Part shown: in pieces, positions 62,355 through 64,000 of the stretch | Numbering within the stretch: the stretch's first letter is position 1 | Layout of the letters: each line of letters starts with the position of its first letter | Assembly: GCA_905250075.1 (NCBI GenBank) | Contig: CAJNOP010000858.1 | Coordinates: 1 to 64,000, forward strand | Reading direction: 5' to 3' | Origin: Rotaria sp. Silwood1 | Lineage: Eukaryota > Rotifera > Eurotatoria > Philodinida > Philodinidae | Length of the DNA stretch: 64,000 nt | Program-made: the position numbers and the translations under genes | Notes under the pieces: model-generated | The model's input: only the letters and a program-made list of their open reading frames with translations | The model's database searches: none | Told to the model about the DNA's origin: nothing

Positions 62355-62754
62355 TAGAATGAAGATCATAAAGGTTAAATATGAATTTCTGGAATCCTAT
62401 AGGAATCCTGGGAATCCGGAATCTCCTGTTTTCCTCTTGCACCATTCATACTTCAACTCATATATATGACACTAAGATGCATTTCCCATTCCTATACAAT
62501 TAAAATTGAAGCTAGAAGCAAACGTGATGTTTCTTGATTATCAATTTTAATGATCATGGTTGTAAAAAACAAGTTTCTCTCGAGTTTTAATTCAGAAACT
62601 CAAATGTTTGAACAATTTCTCGCAGTCCTCAATTCAGCAAATTCGTAAATACCATGCCACATCCATATTTGATAGACATATCATACTTCAGGTTACGATA
62701 CCAAAAAAAACACTCATTCATACAGAAAAAATACCTATAAAATAGGTTAAAATT

Positions 62755-62932
62755 AGAGGTCTGCGGGACAAATTTTCTCGTGTCCCGAATCCCGCTTGTC
62801 CCGTCCCGAAAATTTTTGAATTGTCCCGATCCCGTTTGTCCCGTCCCGAAAATTTTTCGGGACAGTCCCGATTGTCCCGCGGGACAGGACAAACGGGATT
62901 TTTCGGGTTTCGGAACTGTCCCGCAGTACTCT
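62755..62932. mobile_element. 178 bp GTCCCG-rich mini transposon
   Basis: Ends are AGAGGTCTGCGGGACA and, reversed, AGAGTACTGCGGGACA. The interior is dense in GTCCCG and its complement, and GTCCCGAAAATTTTT occurs more than once. Terminal and subterminal style resembles the element at 38106-38889. No target duplication is clear. Confidence 0.6.
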
Positions 62933-62955
62933 ATTTCATAGATTTATATTTAATT

Positions 62956-63089
62956 GAGCAATAAAATAATTTAAATGAGCAATAATTAAATTGAGCAATA
63001 ATTAAATTTAGCAATAATTAAATTTAGCAATAATTAAATTTAACAATAATTAAATTTAGCAATAATAATACTGAACGAGCAATAATTTA
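62956..63089. repeat. 16 bp tandem repeat
   Basis: About five to six tandem units of AGCAATAATTAAATTT with small changes, bordered by looser GAGCAATAA copies. Confidence 0.75.
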
Positions 63090-63185
63090 TTTAAATTGAA
63101 GGTAAGCTTTATATAGGATAGATTTTATATGAAAAGGGTGTGAGATCTCAATCTCATCGTATGTATATATGTATCAGTCTATGTA

Positions 63186-64000
63186 CAGTACTGGACAAAA
63201 GTAGGTACCCCCCTCAAAGTGATATTGTTTTCCATTGTTTTGAGCTGATATTTGTAGTACATGTGCGTCTTGATGAGTCCTGATTGCAAGTACCACTCCG
63301 ATCTTAATCGGTTGACATGCAGTGAAGTTATTAGTTCATCTATACCATCATCTTGTAAACGCTATATCTCTTTCATTTTTTGACTTTTATTTTTGCGCCA
63401 CCCCTTATTCGAAAGCCCGTTAGTGCAGCTATCTTCGATACAAATTTGACAAGAAATGACCAAGAAATAAGGGAGATGTAACCTTTGTATTGAAAACTTC
63501 CGCTAAGCAGGAAGTTCTAGTATTCAGTGTCATATCCATAACTGCAGCTAGACTTGAGAAATTTAGTTGAAAATTTCAGCAATAAGTGGTAATCAGTCCT
63601 CTAGTTTGTGCAGAAATTTTCAGACTTATTGCTCAAAGTAGACTTGAGATAGAACTGTCACAAGAGTTCATCATGGTACAGCTTGTAACTCAGTTACATC
63701 TCGATGTTAAGGCGCGAGCTTTGGATCCAAGAAACTATACATCTGAGACTATATTTATCACTAAAAAATTTTGCAATATATTGTGGGAATGCAGAATGGT
63801 AAGCGAAAGTTTTCTCAGACGTCATTCTCCTTCAATATTTTCAGTACACGAGTAGTAGTATAGCTATGCAATAGATATTGCTTTATTACGGAGGATTCGA
63901 TTTAAAGACCATATTCGTAGTCTTAAAGTGGTTCTGTTTCATTGGATTAGCGAAGCACACATGCCTATAGCGCCACTCCGACCCAAAAAGAGTATTCTCT
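63186..64000 (+). mobile_element. possible Tc1/mariner-like element, left end
   Basis: After a TA at 63184-63185 the sequence reads CAGTACTGGACAAAAGTAGG, similar in style to Tc1-type terminal repeats. No second end lies within the window, and no transposase motif is recognisable. The open stretch 63586-63855 (LVCAEIFRLIAQSRLEIELS) does not clearly match a helix-turn-helix. Confidence 0.4.

Noticed and set aside
1..64000. CRISPR arrays, bacterial operons or ribosomal RNA genes
   Set aside because: No regularly spaced identical repeats with unique spacers, no ribosome binding site-led gene chains and no rRNA core sequence were seen. Genes are spliced and eukaryotic.

Overview
The window looks like animal nuclear DNA, most likely from a bdelloid rotifer. 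Three things point there: AT-rich DNA with many ~50-70 bp GT-AG introns, metazoan-only genes (a MAP1/Futsch protein, an HR96-like nuclear receptor, a formin), and many blocks of (TGTGGG)n, the telomere repeat I recall being reported for bdelloids, beside ADP-ribosyltransferase-TPR and C14 caspase-like genes of a kind common in bdelloid accessory DNA. The species assignment is inference. Layout: 1-6.4 kb is accessory, with telomere-like repeat at the left edge, coding remnants and a decayed ADP-ribosyltransferase-TPR gene. 7.3-29.0 kb is a conserved-gene block: a small unknown gene (-), MAP1/Futsch (+, nine exons, with a 721 bp foldback transposon in one intron), an HR96-like nuclear receptor (-, six exons), about 7.5 kb of AT-rich intergenic DNA, and a formin (+, five exons). 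29-47 kb resembles subtelomeric DNA although it is internal: at least eleven telomere-like arrays, a 100-N gap inside one of them, a two-exon C14 peptidase, an LRR gene start, an ORF split by a transposon and several hAT-like non-autonomous elements. 48-64 kb is mostly non-coding, with more transposon ends and foldbacks. The most unusual signal is the form of the telomere-like arrays. Every array with two arms runs G-rich (TGTGGG-like), then a short spacer, then C-rich (CCCACA-like), which is the polarity of a head-to-head telomere fusion. Two of them share a near-identical spacer. This suggests either repeated joining of telomere-capped ends or a family of mobile palindromes built from telomeric sequence. 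The conserved genes are housekeeping, cytoskeletal and signalling genes; the accessory flanks carry effector-type domains (ART, caspase-like, LRR) plus mobile DNA. All exon joins were worked out by hand from reading frame, GT-AG borders and family resemblance; none was tested by search or transcript.
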